From assembly GCA_027604005.1 (NCBI GenBank), contig JADGJT010000026.1, positions 1 to 64,000 of the forward strand: 64,000 bases of DNA, in the 5' to 3' direction. This DNA comes from Dinochytrium kinnereticum (lineage: Eukaryota > Chytridiomycota > Chytridiomycetes > Chytridiales > Chytridiaceae). The first letter of the stretch is position 1; each line of letters starts with the position of its first letter. The position numbers and the translations under genes were made by a program. The notes beneath the pieces are model-generated. The model was not told the origin of the DNA. It did not search any database and was given only the letters and a program-made list of their open reading frames with translations. This document shows positions 44,341-56,200 of this stretch, one piece after another.

Positions 44341-46463
44341 TCACTCCGGCGCAACCGAAACGCTCCTCCTCTCGAGATCTGCATCCTCCTCCTCCTCCTC
44401 CTCCTCCTCCTCCTCCTCGCCCCCTTCCCCATTCCCATTCCCAATCGTCATATTCCCATTGATCCTCCTCCGTTTCCGTACAGGCTCCGTGACAGCCAGC
44501 CGAGGCGGCACCGACGTGCCATGAACCGCCAAGTTCGGTGAAGAAGGAGCCGACGAATGAGCCGATCCCGGTTGCGACCCAGAAGGCGCAGACAGGTCGA
44601 CAACGGTTTGAGCAGGGGAGCCAGCAGACCGAGAGGGTTTTGACGCGGAGGCGCCTCGGCCTCTCTTGCCAGGTCCGCGGATTCTTCCCGTTCCTGGGGG
44701 AGTTGACGTGGAGACGGAGAATTTGAAGAGGGTTGGGGGGGTTGGGGTGAAGGATGGAGTTGGGGGTCTGGTATCATCTGAGTGGGTGTCGAGAGGGGTT
44801 GGGGGGGTCGTGGTGGAGGAAGTAGTGGGATCGTCAATGGATTGGTTGGTTTCTAGGGCTTGTTGCATGCGGTAGGCCATCATGGCGTTGTTGTATTGGT
44901 CGCGTAGGTGATGGGCCATTTCATCGTAGCGCTAAAAGATGCACGAAGAGCAGTAGAGCCAAAAAATATACATGTTTAGAGACAAGGTAATCTGAAGAGT
45001 AAAGTAGTCCCTGGGATGGTGATAAAAAAATCCAAAAAAAGTTAGCCAACCTTCTTCTCCTCATCCGTGACCTCATTCCACATCTTTCCCATCTGACTAG
45101 CTACCTCCGTCTGCGTCATGTTTGGAAATCTCGCCTTCACAATCTCCCTCACATCCTTACAGTACAAAAGATATGAGGTCATGGGCTGTTTTGGCATACG
45201 TGGATCTCTCGGTGGCTTTTTTGACCTGGATGAACCAGTGCCAGTACCCATAACTGCCTGCACACTGCTAACGGCACCCTTTGTGGAAACCACTGCCTCT
45301 GCCTTAGCGATACTCGTGAAAGCCTGCTGGCGAGGAAACGGGTCCAACGCGGGGAGGGTTGCGGAGGGTGCGATGGGGAAGGATGGGTTGGCCTCTTCGG
45401 ATCCAGAGAACCTTTGAGGGTGGGGTGCGGGATCGGAGGGGGAGGGCTGCGGGAAGCTGGGGCGGTAGAGTTCAGCGTCAGAGATGATTCCGGACTCCAT
45501 GATGGCCCCACTGATCCCGTCGAGTCCAGCCATGACAGAGGTGAAATTCGCTGCAATCTGTTTGGGGGATGGTTAGGTCATAAAGGTGCATGTAAAATGC
45601 GAAAAATGAAACAGTGGGGGCGGGGAAGGCTGGATCATGCTGACCTGATCCTTTAGCCACGATCTCCTTCCAGACATGCATGAATTGAGCAGAACCCATA
45701 GATGCTGTAACCGGTAGGCCGGATGCATTTGTTGAAGCTGTGGCGGAATCGGCATCATCTCCGTCGAGGCCGCCCTGGTACGATACTCATACTGCATGGG
45801 CTGCGGCGGGATCGCATGCGGCCCCTGATACCCTCCTTGGAACTCAGTGGATCCCTGGCTCTCATGACGCATATGTGAAGGCTCGAAAGGTCGCTCGGAT
45901 GAAGGATTGGCATTTAGGCGCCGGCTGATGGGGAAATGGGATGGAGGTATAGGCCCTTGCTGCGGGTGACGTTGCTGTGGGATGGAGGGAGAGGAGGAGG
46001 AGGGTCGGGATGACTCCGAAGGGTTGCAGGCATGCATCGGTTGTTGGGAGGGTGCACCCGGATGGAAGGGGCGGTTGTAAGGATATGAAGGATGCGACAT
46101 GTGCGAATGCTGGAGATGGTGATCAGATGGTGCGGTTGAGAGATGCTGGCCTGGAAATGGTGGTGGTGGTTGGTGTGGTGGGTGATGATGGTGCTCGGAC
46201 GGCGCGAAATGTGGAGACGGGTTTGGGGGAGGCAGGATGGATGTGAGGCGGGTGGAGTTCAAAAGGTCCAGATACTTTGGTGATGACGCCCTATCTGAAT
46301 TTGGAGGCGGGACCTGGGACTCTAACGTCTCATGATGCTGCTGCTGCTGCTCCCGCGCAGATTCCTCATGTGGTTGCTGTTGGTGAGATGGCGGCGTTGG
46401 ATGCCGAGGCTGCATGTAAGGGGAGACGGGCAGCGACGGCCCGTCAGGCGGGCGATTCTCCAT
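44341..46463 (-). CDS. HMG-box DNA-binding protein with Q/H/P-rich N-terminus
   Basis: The first exon (46463 to about 45700) starts MENRPPDGPSLPVSPYMQPR and is rich in Pro, Gln, His and Ser. A second exon (about 45551-45040) carries the HMG box: DPRMPKQPMTSYLLYCKDVR, FPNMTQTEVASQMGKMWNEV, TDEEKK, and the third exon continues RYDEMAHHLRDQYNNAM. The wording (Pro-x2-Pro-x-Ser-x-Tyr, then ASxMGKMW) fits a single-box TOX/HMGB-like domain that bends DNA with little sequence preference. The third exon ends with GRIRGPGKRGRG (AT-hook-like), a KRRRI basic motif, and an acidic run of eleven Glu. Probable chromatin or transcription factor; target genes unknown. Confidence 0.88.
44383..44418 (-). repeat. 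GAG/TCC trinucleotide repeat encoding poly-Glu
   Basis: About twelve pure TCC units on the plus strand encode the acidic Glu run near the C-terminus of the HMG-box protein. Purity at the DNA level suggests length variation between strains. Confidence 0.85.
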
Positions 46464-48113
46464 GATTCCAGACGACGGGAACAGGGCTCGTTGGATCGCC
46501 CGAGACGAGCGTTGATGCCCTCCTCAATCGGATTTAGATGGCGAGCAAGGCACCGGACGCAGGCAGATGCAGCAGGAAAAGGCGCAAAAATTGAGGGCGA
46601 GATGATGACAAGGACAGTGGTGTGCGCGCTGCCCTCTGTCTCTGATTGTCTGGTGAGGGAAGCTGCTGCTTAAGGAAGGGCCAGATCCTTCGCTGGGCCG
46701 TGCTGATGCACAGGTATGTTGGTTGAAAACGGCAAAAAAGTAAAAAAAAGGGGGTGGGGGAGGTGTGGTTGCGTTGAGCTTGTTTTGTCGGGGTGAGAAG
46801 TCGCAGCAGACGCAGCGTGTGTTTAGGAGTAACTCAGGACCCCGTAGTTGGCATTACCACCACCCACAGCAAACCAACAAAAACGGAGGTTGGTTGCACC
46901 GTTGCATTCCGGCATGGCTGGCTGCGGGTTGGTTGCTGCTGGTTGTGTTGTGCCCTGCCGTTGAAACAAATCCGTCCTTAAGTGGTAAGAACTGGAGCTG
47001 TCGGCCAACCAAACCAGCAGAGGGCCAGGCAAACGTAAATTTTAATCCCCCGTGTTTGCTTCACCCCCCCTGAGCAAACAACTAAAACAAGTGATATTCT
47101 GGATTTGAGCATCGCAACCACAATCATAAAACAATACGCGTCGGATAACCCGTCGTTGAGCCCCTCCCCGCTCGCTGCCATTGCTGTCTTTCTCCTGCCT
47201 GAATCGCCATCGTTTCACTGGTTGCTGGCTGCAAAAGCAGGCTTTGCAAACCTGCGCGTTGGCCTCCGCGGGTCCAGGTCCCATGTTTCGACATATTTTG
47301 AGGGACGAGACGGGAAGAACGAAAGGGGCTTCCCCGCCTCTGAGCAAACTCTTTGGATTTTGTTTATCGTCAAGAAAGAAAAGGGGTCTGCTCTGTTTTG
47401 TTATGATGCTTGAACACATTCTGCTTGACCCTAAAGCGGCGTGGCTCTGTCCCTTGTGGACCACCACACGCTAATCTTTTTTCCTGGGGCTGCTTTCATT
47501 TTAGTTGCATGCTGGCCCTTTGCTCTCCCACATGGATTATGTGATGATGGTTATGGAAAAAGAAGGGTGCTTGCATCTGCGCCATTCTTGTTCCATGACA
47601 CGCCCTTTCACACCAGTAAAGAAGAGCAAGTGCTCTGCATCATTTCCCCCCACCTTTTTTTTATAACTCCAATTGAAGGCGCATTTATCCGAGATCAGAA
47701 GGCTACAAACAAGAGGCAACTGATTCTTTTTCTAAGCGGCTCTTTTATGGTCAGGTCATAGAATGATTCCATACGTGTTTACCGACATTGAGATCGTCCC
47801 AATCCCTGCTTTTAAGAGTTACAATTAAGAGTTATAATTATATAACAACGTCAAGAAATGAGAGGAATCAGACCAGAAGATATCACGGTTCCGACACGCA
47901 CATAATTGAGCGTGTATCCAGCCCATCACTCTGAGGAGCGGACAATTTAATAAATTAGGGCCGATATCATGCGAAAGCCAAGGCATGGGCTGGGAAGTGA
48001 TGGAGGTGACGAGGACGTCTCCATCGATGCACGGCCCACGAACAACCAAATACCCTAAAAGACGAAAAACAATTCTGGTGTTCCACACACAACTTGAATT
48101 GAAAGAACCGACC
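46464..48113. other. Divergent intergenic region, HMG-box gene / PTPA gene
   Basis: This 1.65-kb region lies between divergent starts. Short frames on both strands (for example 47441-47761) show no family features. A sequence of about 20 bases (GAGCAAAC with a flanking C/G-rich run) occurs at 47066-47080 and again, diverged, at 47336-47352. It probably holds a long HMG-gene promoter or 5' UTR. Confidence 0.4.
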
Positions 48114-49298
48114 ATGATCTCAGAAGCAGGAGGCGATAGCGCCGCAACCATCACAGCAGATGTCATTGCGGACACGACAGGCTTCCGAGAGCCCACAAAG
48201 TCTATTCTCTCCAAGGAGGACCTTGAGCGATGGCAAACATCCGAAACTTACCGAGACTTTCTCGACTTTATCGAGAGGCTCAACATTTCTGTCAAGAACA
48301 CACCCCTGTCTGCAAATGTCTTCCAGTCTGAGGTGCATATTCGAGTCTCCTTCTTCATTATTGAATAAGTTGGAGCGCATGTATTTGCCATACTAATACG
48401 TAATCGCCTTGATTTCGTTTTTGATAGACTGTCCTCGCCCTCTTGGATTGCCTGAACACCCTGGAGAGTTGGTGCGATGAAATCCCCGCTCACAGCGATG
48501 GAAAGTCGCGGTTTGGAAATCCGGCCTTTCAGACGTGGTTTGATCGCCTCATGGAAGTGAGTACTTTCGAATTGGGGTTTGTGTTTCCTGGCTCTGTTTA
48601 CTGATATCAAGCTACTCTTTACGTTTGATGACAGAATCGCCTGCATCTTACAATGACAATTGTTAAGTCAAAGGAGGCCGCGGTGGAGGTGTCAACTTAC
48701 CTGCTTAACTCTTTTGGAAACCGCAAGCGTATCGATTATGGGACAGGGCATGAGGCTCACTTTATTGCATTCCTGTGAGTCCTACTTTCCCTCCCTTCGC
48801 TTTCACAGGATTTAGTCCATTTTAAAGTGAGTGAGTCTAACACAAAACTATTTGATAGGTTATGTTTGGAGAAGATCGGATTGATTACAAAGGAGGACTA
48901 CCCCGCACTGGTCTTGCGGGTTTTTTGGAGGTATATTGGGGTGATGAGAACTCTTCAATTCAAGTACTGGCTTGAGCCTGCTGGATCCCATGGAGTTTGG
49001 GGTTTGGATGATTATCATTTCCTTCCATTTATGTTTGGGTCAGCTCAGCTGCATGGTTCGTACCTCTTGTATTAATGTGGCGTACAGCCTTTTTTCTCTT
49101 TCTTCTTCATATGAAGTACGGCTTACTTATTATTGAAAAGATCACAAATATCTCAAGCCAAAGTGCGTTCATGATCAGGAGATTATCGACGAATTCGCAA
49201 AAGACTACATGTACCTTGCCTGCATCAAGTTTATCAACTCAGTAAGCCGAAAATTTCTTATTCCTTCATCAGCCACTTCCCCACGAGATCATCTACTT
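48114..49298 (+). CDS. PP2A phosphatase activator PTPA (RRD-type peptidyl-prolyl isomerase), 3' end in gap
   Basis: The start [20 protein letters not shown] leads into [20 protein letters not shown] and DFIERLN. Four introns join [79 protein letters not shown] and [13 protein letters not shown]. [13 protein letters not shown] and [13 protein letters not shown] are the PTPA signatures that bind ATP/Mg and PP2A. Yeast homologues Rrd1/Rrd2 activate PP2A-type phosphatases and act in TOR signalling. The last visible exon ends at 49241 with GTAAGC, and the remaining C-terminal part (about 100 residues in the family) falls in the N gap. Confidence 0.93.
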
Positions 49299-50248
49299 NN
49301 NNNNNNNNNNNNNNNNNNNNNNNNNNNNNNNNNNNNNNNNNNNNNNNNNNNNNNNNNNNNNNNNNNNNNNNNNNNNNNNNNNNNNNNNNNNNNNNNNNNN
49401 NNNNNNNNNNNNNNNNNNNNNNNNNNNNNNNNNNNNNNNNNNNNNNNNNNNNNNNNNNNNNNNNNNNNNNNNNNNNNNNNNNNNNNNNNNNNNNNNNNNN
49501 NNNNNNNNNNNNNNNNNNNNNNNNNNNNNNNNNNNNNNNNNNNNNNNNNNNNNNNNNNNNNNNNNNNNNNNNNNNNNNNNNNNNNNNNNNNNNNNNNNNN
49601 NNNNNNNNNNNNNNNNNNNNNNNNNNNNNNNNNNNNNNNNNNNNNNNNNNNNNNNNNNNNNNNNNNNNNNNNNNNNNNNNNNNNNNNNNNNNNNNNNNNN
49701 NNNNNNNNNNNNNNNNNNNNNNNNNNNNNNNNNNNNNNNNNNNNNNNNNNNNNNNNNNNNNNNNNNNNNNNNNNNNNNNNNNNNNNNNNNNNNNNNNNNN
49801 NNNNNNNNNNNNNNNNNNNNNNNNNNNNNNNNNNNNNNNNNNNNNNNNNNNNNNNNNNNNNNNNNNNNNNNNNNNNNNNNNNNNNNNNNNNNNNNNNNNN
49901 NNNNNNNNNNNNNNNNNNNNNNNNNNNNNNNNNNNNNNNNNNNNNNNNNNNNNNNNNNNNNNNNNNNNNNNNNNNNNNNNNNNNNNNNNNNNNNNNNNNN
50001 NNNNNNNNNNNNNNNNNNNNNNNNNNNNNNNNNNNNNNNNNNNNNNNNNNNNNNNNNNNNNNNNNNNNNNNNNNNNNNNNNNNNNNNNNNNNNNNNNNNN
50101 NNNNNNNNNNNNNNNNNNNNNNNNNNNNNNNNNNNNNNNNNNNNNNNNNNNNNNNNNNNNNNNNNNNNNNNNNNNNNNNNNNNNNNNNNNNNNNNNNNNN
50201 NNNNNNNNNNNNNNNNNNNNNNNNNNNNNNNNNNNNNNNNNNNNNNNN
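49299..50248. other. Assembly gap, 950 N
   Basis: A run of exactly 950 N. It must contain the C-terminus of PTPA, the intergenic region, and the start plus most of the first CH domain of the next gene. The round number suggests an estimated scaffold gap. Confidence 0.98.
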
Positions 50249-53200
50249 GCCAATGTCAACAAGTCGATTCGGTTCCTGGAGGCTCGACTGGGCCATCCGA
50301 TGGACATTGGCTCAGAAGATATCGTGGATGGGAATCTGAAGCTCACGTTGGGGTTAGTAGTTCACTGCTCTCTCCACGTCCTCCGCGGATCGATGAATAT
50401 CCGCATGGTTTCTTCAGCATGTACTGACACCGGCATTCTCTTAAGGTTGATCTGGAACGTTGTCTCCATCTCAAGCTCCCATGTTACCACGTCATCAGCA
50501 GTCCCAAAACTGCCCAAACTCACCGAACAGGTCAGCCATTCGACCTCTTTAGGCATGGAACTCTCCTAACCCATCGTCTCCCATTAGACTCAAGAACATA
50601 CACCACCGTCCACACCACCACGTCGCAAATCACTTAGTTTCGTTGATCACCCAGTCGTCAATGCCGATGGCGCCAGAGGGCGTCCCCTGACTCGATCCAC
50701 TCAAGCCACAATGGCAAAAGCATCTCTTCTTCAATGGAGCCAGCAAACATTGTTCCCATACGTAGAAGTTGGTGTTCTACCAGGAGTTGGTGACTTTGCT
50801 CGTGCGTGGCAAAATGGTGTTGCGTTTCTGGTATGATACCCCGTTGTCGTCGCTTTCTGGATTCGACTTACTCCCTTAAATGTCTATTCATAGGCTCTTG
50901 TTCATACATTTGATCCATACCTCGTCCCTGAACTGAGCGACCTCTTTCTCCGGCTGGATCGGACTCGAAAGATTTCCTCAGATTCGGTTGTGAGGTCAAG
51001 TATGAGTTCAGAAGAGATTGCATCTGCTGCTCGATATGTTTACACTGCGTCAAAGACCGAGTGGATGCAAACCCTTTCGAGGGCATTCAGCCTGGCAGAG
51101 TTGAAGATGGGTATTAGCCGGCTTTTGGATCCGGAGGACCTGATTGATATGGAGCCTGATGAGAAGAGCGTGATGCTTTACGTGTAGGCTTTCATTTCAG
51201 TATCACATTAGCATGCACAGCCTGATCCCTACCCTTTGGTTTCATACAGGTCAGAGTTCCGGCGGACTCTTCACGGAAAACCTCTGATGAGTGCCGAAGG
51301 TCTCTCAGTTCCCGCTCGTCGCGCGTCGGTCGTTGAGAAGTCTGCTGTGAGCCAGCTACAGGTTGCGATTGCCTCCTACCTATCCGACGCGAATAAGATG
51401 ACAACTTGGTTGAATGGTGAACAGCAGAGCCTTCATCGATTCACTCGAGCTCTATGTTCAGAAAAGGATGCCCAGCCTCTCCTCTCGAACCTCAGCTCAT
51501 GGTGTCAACGAACGATGGACGTCCTTCTTGATGAGACATCTACATCTGCCGATATCAGCAGAGTAATTCGGAAGGAAGTTTCTGACATAGAGAGCATCTT
51601 GAGGATTTTAATATCAGATAATATTGAGTCTGCTTCTGGAGATGTTGATGGTGAACTGCCGAGCCGTGATGGATTCTCAAACGACCTGACGTTCACGGAC
51701 TCAAGCCCTGTGCGGATTAGGTGCAAGCTTGAGGGTCTCTTTTCTCGTATCTTAAGGCTGTCGACCAATCTACCCAAGGAGGAAGAGCTTGTAGTCTCTT
51801 ACCAACTGAAAGAAGTTGTTGAGGTGAATGATAGCTTAAAGTCCCAGATTGAGATCTTTTCGCAGGAGGTCTTCCCCTCTTCCTCTGCTCAGCTTAGATC
51901 ATATGCTCTCTTTTGCGAAGAGTGGGAGGCAGGTTCGTATCGTGATTAACTGGCTTCGTACCCTTCACGCATAATTAACTGGTTTCGCATATTTAACGCC
52001 TACAGTTCTTAGTGATATTCGGAAGGAGCTTGAAGGGCCTGATGGTGACTCTGGCCTTAAGGAGGAGTTGCAAGCAGCGAAGGAGAGCGTCGCCCTTCTC
52101 CGTTCCGAATTTGAGGAATCCATGAAAACACCCTTTACCTCCAACGACGCATTGACCGCTCTCCGCACCAAGCTCATCCTGGACATGGTAGGCGCTGCGG
52201 CAGGATCCGTCCACCTTCCCCCAATCCCATCAATTCTTGCGCCAACTCAGGACTCGGAACACCCTATTGAAGTCCTCGCAGATCGTGTTGAAAAGGAGGA
52301 CGTGCCTGTAATTCGGGGGATGCGACATCGACTGGACGAGTTGCTGGAGTTTCTTCAGCAGGAGCTGCTTGGAAAAGACGCGCCAAACGCCCGAGCGACA
52401 ATTGCACCAAATGGCCTGAACTCACCGTCAAAGCAGTCGGGATTGACTCCTTTTGCTTTCATACCTGCTTTCTTAAACCCTTATTCCACGAGATTACTTC
52501 AACTGGCTTTATCGATTTTACAACCGCTGGACGATATTGTTTTGCCAGAGCTACAGGCGGTTGTGTCCAAGATTAAGGAGTCTAGACTCTCTTTATTCGA
52601 TCTTCGTGAGAAGGAGACTACAGGGGCAAGGAGATCTATTGAGAAGGCTCGGCCTCGTGTCGAGATCTATGCATTTGCCATCTCAGAAGTCTCGAGCAAG
52701 TTGACGAAACTCGAAGAATCCGTCTCACAGCTATCATCCAAGCATACAGAACCCCGCTCACCCCTCTCCCCTCAGGATCTTGAGGGCCTGGAAGATGAAA
52801 TAACTGATCTCGACTCAAACATCAACAGCCTCGTCGAGATGATCAAGTTCTCTCTGGACAAGAAATGGCTAAACCTCATGACCGAATGCTCACTTCCCGT
52901 CTCCCTCGACCCTCCACATACGATGCTGGCCATCAAAGCGGTTGAGGTAAAGTCGCGTCTTGACAAGCTTCGGGTGGAGACCGTCGACGCAGCTAGGGAA
53001 GAGGCATCTCGGAAGCTCACCGGCCTTGTAGGCGAGTGGGTAAACGCCGTTAATTCTTTTGAAGAAATGGTTCAGGAGGTTGGCGGCAAGTTCTCCTCAA
53101 GGGTGTCTGAGGCATTTGCCCTTTACGATGAAGCGTTGCAGAAGTGGCTGAGCTCATGGGTCGCACCCATTCCAGTTTGTCTTGAAGGGCTAAGGGAAAG

Positions 53201-56200
53201 GGAGGTAGATGCTATTGCTATCCTTGAGGATGCTACCTTAGAGGATATGCTTCAAGCGAAGTTAGATGAGCTGGATATGGGAACCCTATCTTTTTTGATG
53301 GATCAGGCGGGCCTGCTCCTCGCTAAGGGGTTGAAATCGAAAGAGGAGGATCTTATATCGTTAAAAGTCTCGAAAGTTCAATCGTCAGTTCAGAAGTATC
53401 AGAGGTCATTGGAGGAAAAGGAGAAAGGCCTTATTGTTCGGAGGCGCGAGCTCCTATCCATCAAAGAGCAGATGAGGGTTGCTTTTAACCACGGCCTCTC
53501 TTGGTTGAATTCTCTTCGAGTGCTTGAGCACCAAAAGAAGGTGCTCATGAACGATCTGGACCTCGTAGCGAAACAACTTGAAGCCCTTCTTGAATCGCAG
53601 TCACCTTTTACTGAGGATCTCGCAAATGTCCTCTCTCGTTACGGCAAGCTCCAGAAACGACTTTCCGCCATGGGCCCACCTCCTTTTCCCGACGATCTCC
53701 ACACAAGCTTCCCAAATTCCGTCCCTCAAGCTATCACTGAATCAAGACTTAACTGCTTTACCGATATCCTCGTCGACCTCCAAAAGTCACTCCAAGAGTT
53801 GGAATCGACTTGCGCGTCGATCCAAAAGAAAATAGAACTAGCAGAGGCTCTAGACTCTGCTCTTCAAGAGCTATCTGAATCTTCTGCCATCATCGACACG
53901 TTACTGGACCCTCAAAAGTCCTCGCAATCGCTTCCTCACGGCCTAGATATCACATGCACTGAAGAAGTCATCGCGGCCGTTGAGAGAAGCCTCGCAGCGT
54001 CAGATACCTCTGTCGCAGGATGGAAGAAGGTTATGAGACGGGCAAGAGCCGAACAAGCCGTCGCTGAGCTTTTAGAAATGAATCCTCCAGAGCACGTCGC
54101 GAACTTTATCAAGCAGAGGTCAACTGAGATCCTTGCGAGAGTTAGTCTTGTCGCAGAGGTTTCACGAAAGCGCTGGGACCAGGTGGCGACTATCCGGGTT
54201 GTTATGAAGGAGGTGGCAGGGCCAGGGAGGGCCATTGAGGCTTTCTGGGTGGAAATTGAGGATGTCCTTGCGGATGCCATTTCACAGCATTCTAGAATAA
54301 TAGGTGAAGTTGAAGGGGAAATGGGGAGACATTTTGAGCTTTTTTCACAACTTCGATGGATTTCTGGGAGGGTGGAAGAAAAAACGTTTGCACTGAATTC
54401 GGTGGTGGCATCTGGAGAGAGTGTTGAGGATGAAAGGGTTAAGGAGTTTTGCCGCAACTTGGTTGAAAGGAGTGAGAGGATTCGGCTCGAGATATGCGGG
54501 TTGGCCTTAAATATTCTCTGCGATGCATGCAGGGAGTGGGATGGAAATGTTAATCGGATGTCGGACGTAACTGAGAGGCTGCGAGAGTCTTTACTACAAA
54601 CTCCAGAAGATTTCAAAGACGTGGGCAAGCTATCGGACAAGTATGAGGCCATCGCCTCAGCGTTAGCCGAATTCTCATATGATTTGACGACAATGGAGAG
54701 CCGTACGCGATCAATCATCGAGCTTCTTCATGACTGCAAAGCAATTCACAACTCACTTTCAATCACATTAAGAATTGACGCCATCTCTGCTGCTGTTTCT
54801 ATCCCAATCTCGGTAAACTCTCCCGACTTTAACCGTTTCGACTATTTGGTGGATAACCTCCAGAGTCGGTCCACCCAAATTCGTCAGCAAGCCGAGTCTA
54901 TCGACCAAACCGTTCAGCAGGCTCTGGACTTTGTTGCGGCCGCTAAGACTGTCCTCAGCGATCTTGCTGTTGTTGAGCATGAGCTGGCTTTGCTGTTTAA
55001 CAATCTGTTAGCCTTTGATGAGAGCGTTCCTGCGATCGCTGGTGAGAGGCTTAATGAGTCTGTGGAGAAAGACGAGAGGAGCCTACTTTTGATTGAGGCA
55101 CGAATGAGAGGTGCTATGTTGTTTTCAGTGGAGGGGCTTAAAGAGCATGATTGGGGGGGTATGCAAGAGGATGAGATTAGGGGGGTTATGGAGGGCATAG
55201 AAGTTGTTTGGAGGCATGTTGAAGATGAACTACAAGCGCTTAATTTAAAGTTGGAGGGGATCCATCAGTACAAAGTCCTTACTACAGGGTATGCACCATC
55301 TCGCTTCCTTTTTTTCTCTTGAAATCCCATCATACCATTTCAATGATATTATATGGTGAAGGCTTCTTACATTCTCTATTATCTCAGCTTTCTTCGCCAG
55401 GTTTCGGACCTTCAAGATTTGATATCTGCCCGACAAGCCTCCCTCCAAAAGCTTGAAACAGTACTGAATCACGAGCTTGAATCTCTAAAGACCATCATGA
55501 CGACTGAACTCCCCACAGATCTTCTCACCTCCATAACAACTCAACTCCGCCACTCGTCCGAAAGAACAGTGTCCCACGCAAAAGAAGAAGCGACGCTTGG
55601 AAAGCTCCGCCAGTCCGTTCGCTCCCTTTCTATCCTTCACGATAAGATCAATGTCCCCGAATCAGATGGAATGGGAGCGTTGGTCGGGAGGTTCATGGGC
55701 GATCTTGACCAAAGCATGGAGGAGCTGGAAGAGTTTGATAAACGTGTCGGTGGGAGACTTGCTGATCATGTAGGCTTCTTGGAGTGGGTGAAAGAAGGGC
55801 TGGAAGTTGCAGATGAAGTCATACCTGAGAAAATCTTACGGCTTGAGAATGGGGAAGGGTGGTCTGCCATTCTTTCTGAAATGAATCCTGAGGATGGGGT
55901 TAGAGAAAAACCCACCCTTCACCTTGATGCCTTTGGGAGACTAACTGATACACTTGTCCGGAGGTGGGAGGACGAGCTACTCATTGTTGAGGAGAGGGTT
56001 GAGTCCTTACGGGAGAGGTCTTACAATGCAGACCCATCCCAGTCTCTCCTTTGTGATCATTTGGAGACGAGGCTATCACGACTTCAGAGAATCTTTGAGG
56101 AGCAAAAACTCGGGCTATTTGATCTTGGAGGTGGGGTTGAGACACTCCTGATTCGTCTCTACGCTGTCGAAGCATCGATCGATAGCCTCGTTTCCACCAT

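Noticed and set aside
43674..44444. 256-codon minus-strand frame beginning with Met-Gly repeats and an Arg run
   Set aside because: It reads the GAG repeat of the HMG-box gene in another frame and then A/T-rich UTR; the composition is pure low complexity without conserved features.
47105..47761. Several 90-110 codon frames upstream of PTPA
   Set aside because: Overlapping frames on both strands, no motif or signal; most likely UTR or intergenic.
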